A stretch of DNA of 6,400 bases from an uncultured Ruminococcus sp. (lineage in GTDB: Bacteria; Bacillota; Clostridia; Oscillospirales; Ruminococcaceae): contig USCU01000071.1 in NCBI GenBank assembly GCA_900553335.1, positions 1-6,400 on the forward strand, given 5' to 3'. Of the stretch, positions 6,245 to 6,400 are shown in pieces. A program made the translations under genes and the position numbers. Within the stretch, counting starts at the first letter, position 1, and each line of letters begins with the position of its first letter. Below the pieces are notes generated by a model that searched no databases, was not told the origin of the DNA, and saw only the letters and a list, made by a program, of their open reading frames with translations.

Positions 6245-6265
6245 ATTGGCTTCGCCGCCCTTAAG
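6199..6265. repeat. Hairpin group A: three hairpins enclosed by an 8-bp outer stem
   Basis: The outer stem CTTAAGGG (6199-6206) pairs with CCCTTAAG (6258-6265). Inside are three perfect hairpins: 8 bp with loop TTATC (6208-6215/6221-6228), 7 bp with loop ATTC (6229-6235/6240-6246), and 3 bp with loop TTC (6248-6250/6254-6256). Only one base separates each element, or none between the first two. The fold is cloverleaf-like but does not have tRNA stem lengths, loops or a CCA-side. Function unknown. Confidence 0.75.
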
Positions 6266-6277
6266 AACATTGAATCA

Positions 6278-6338
6278 TTAATTTGCGGCTGTCGCCGCTC
6301 TGTCGGCTTTGCCGACGATTGCGATAAATCGCAATTAA
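6278..6338. repeat. Hairpin group B: three further hairpins
   Basis: Three perfect hairpins follow in a row: 5 bp GCGGC/GCCGC with loop TGTC (6285-6298), 6 bp GTCGGC/GCCGAC with loop TTT (6302-6316), and 7-8 bp ATTGCGA(T)/(A)TCGCAAT with loop TAAA or AA (6318-6335). TTAATT (6278-6283) and AATTAA (6333-6338) could close the group, but this shares bases with the last hairpin. It ends just before the second copy of the repeat starts. Confidence 0.7.
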
Positions 6339-6345
6339 ATTATGG

Positions 6346-6400
6346 TATAATAACCTTAAGGGAAAAACAGCTTATCGCTGTTTTATCGTGCATTCGCACG
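6346..6400 (+). repeat. Direct repeat, copy 2 (cut by the window edge)
   Basis: This is an exact copy of 6190-6244, beginning at TATAAT (6346-6351) with TGG in front and running to the last base of the window. The first hairpin is complete at 6364-6384 and the second is cut two bases short. There is no good -35 in register here (GATAAA at 6323-6328), so only the extended -10 would be kept. Confidence 0.93.

Noticed and set aside
6199..6265. tRNA gene (cloverleaf-like, 67 bases)
   Set aside because: Stem lengths of 8, 8, 7 and 3 with tiny loops do not match tRNA, and there is no 7-base anticodon loop or TTC-rule T arm.
6190..6345. Integron attC sites
   Set aside because: No GTTRRRY/RYYYAAC core pair at the borders, no extrahelical-base pattern, no integrase, and no cassettes between copies.
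6190..6400. CRISPR array
   Set aside because: Only two copies are seen, the unit is 156 bases, the copy is 55 bases or more, and the interval is itself made of hairpins rather than unique spacers. No cas gene is present.

Overview
This window is an AT-rich piece of a bacterial chromosome. Its features suggest a low-GC Gram-positive (Clostridia/Ruminococcus-like gut Firmicute), probably from a short-read genome or metagenome assembly. The evidence is strong AGGAGG-type ribosome binding sites, sigma-A promoters often carrying a TGn extended -10, an unlinked lipoprotein-type solute-binding protein, a teichoic-acid/polysaccharide-type ABC exporter, and the standard genetic code. The taxon is an inference from gene style only.

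Layout. Bases 1-49 are not genomic: they are an Illumina Nextera i5 adapter with its index, so true sequence starts at 50 and the first gene is cut artificially. Bases 50-1192 (minus) hold a two-gene ABC exporter operon of the Wzm/Wzt (TagG/TagH) type: promoter, permease, then an ATPase of which only the first 60 residues remain. Bases 1295-2693 (plus) hold a Na+:alanine/glycine (AGCS family) symporter. Bases 2738-3364 (minus) hold a CDP-alcohol phosphatidyltransferase (PgsA-like) that converges on the symporter across a shared bidirectional terminator. Bases 3434-4433 (plus) hold an EamA/DMT-family exporter, divergent from the pgsA-like gene. Bases 4494-5960 (minus) hold a lipoprotein solute-binding protein of the carbohydrate ABC type, converging on the EamA gene across a second bidirectional terminator. 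Bases 5961-6400 have no protein gene.

The genes are mostly single transcription units in alternating orientation. Four are membrane proteins, and all act at the cell envelope (export of a surface glycan, amino-acid uptake, phospholipid head-group synthesis, metabolite efflux, solute capture), but nothing ties them into one pathway. For permease, symporter, phosphatidyltransferase, EamA and lipoprotein genes, the longest reading frame begins upstream of the true start. Promoter and ribosome-binding-site positions support the shorter starts given here.

The most unusual part is the right edge. After about 200 bases of very AT-rich sequence lies a tandem structured repeat (from 6190). A 156-base unit carries six perfect short hairpins with loops of 2-5 bases, arranged as two groups of three. 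The first group is enclosed by an 8-bp outer stem, giving a cloverleaf-like fold. An exact 55-base second copy begins at 6346 and runs off the window. Each copy begins with a TGn-TATAAT extended -10 element, and the first also has a -35 at the ideal distance, so the array looks transcribable rightward. I do not recognise it as a named element.
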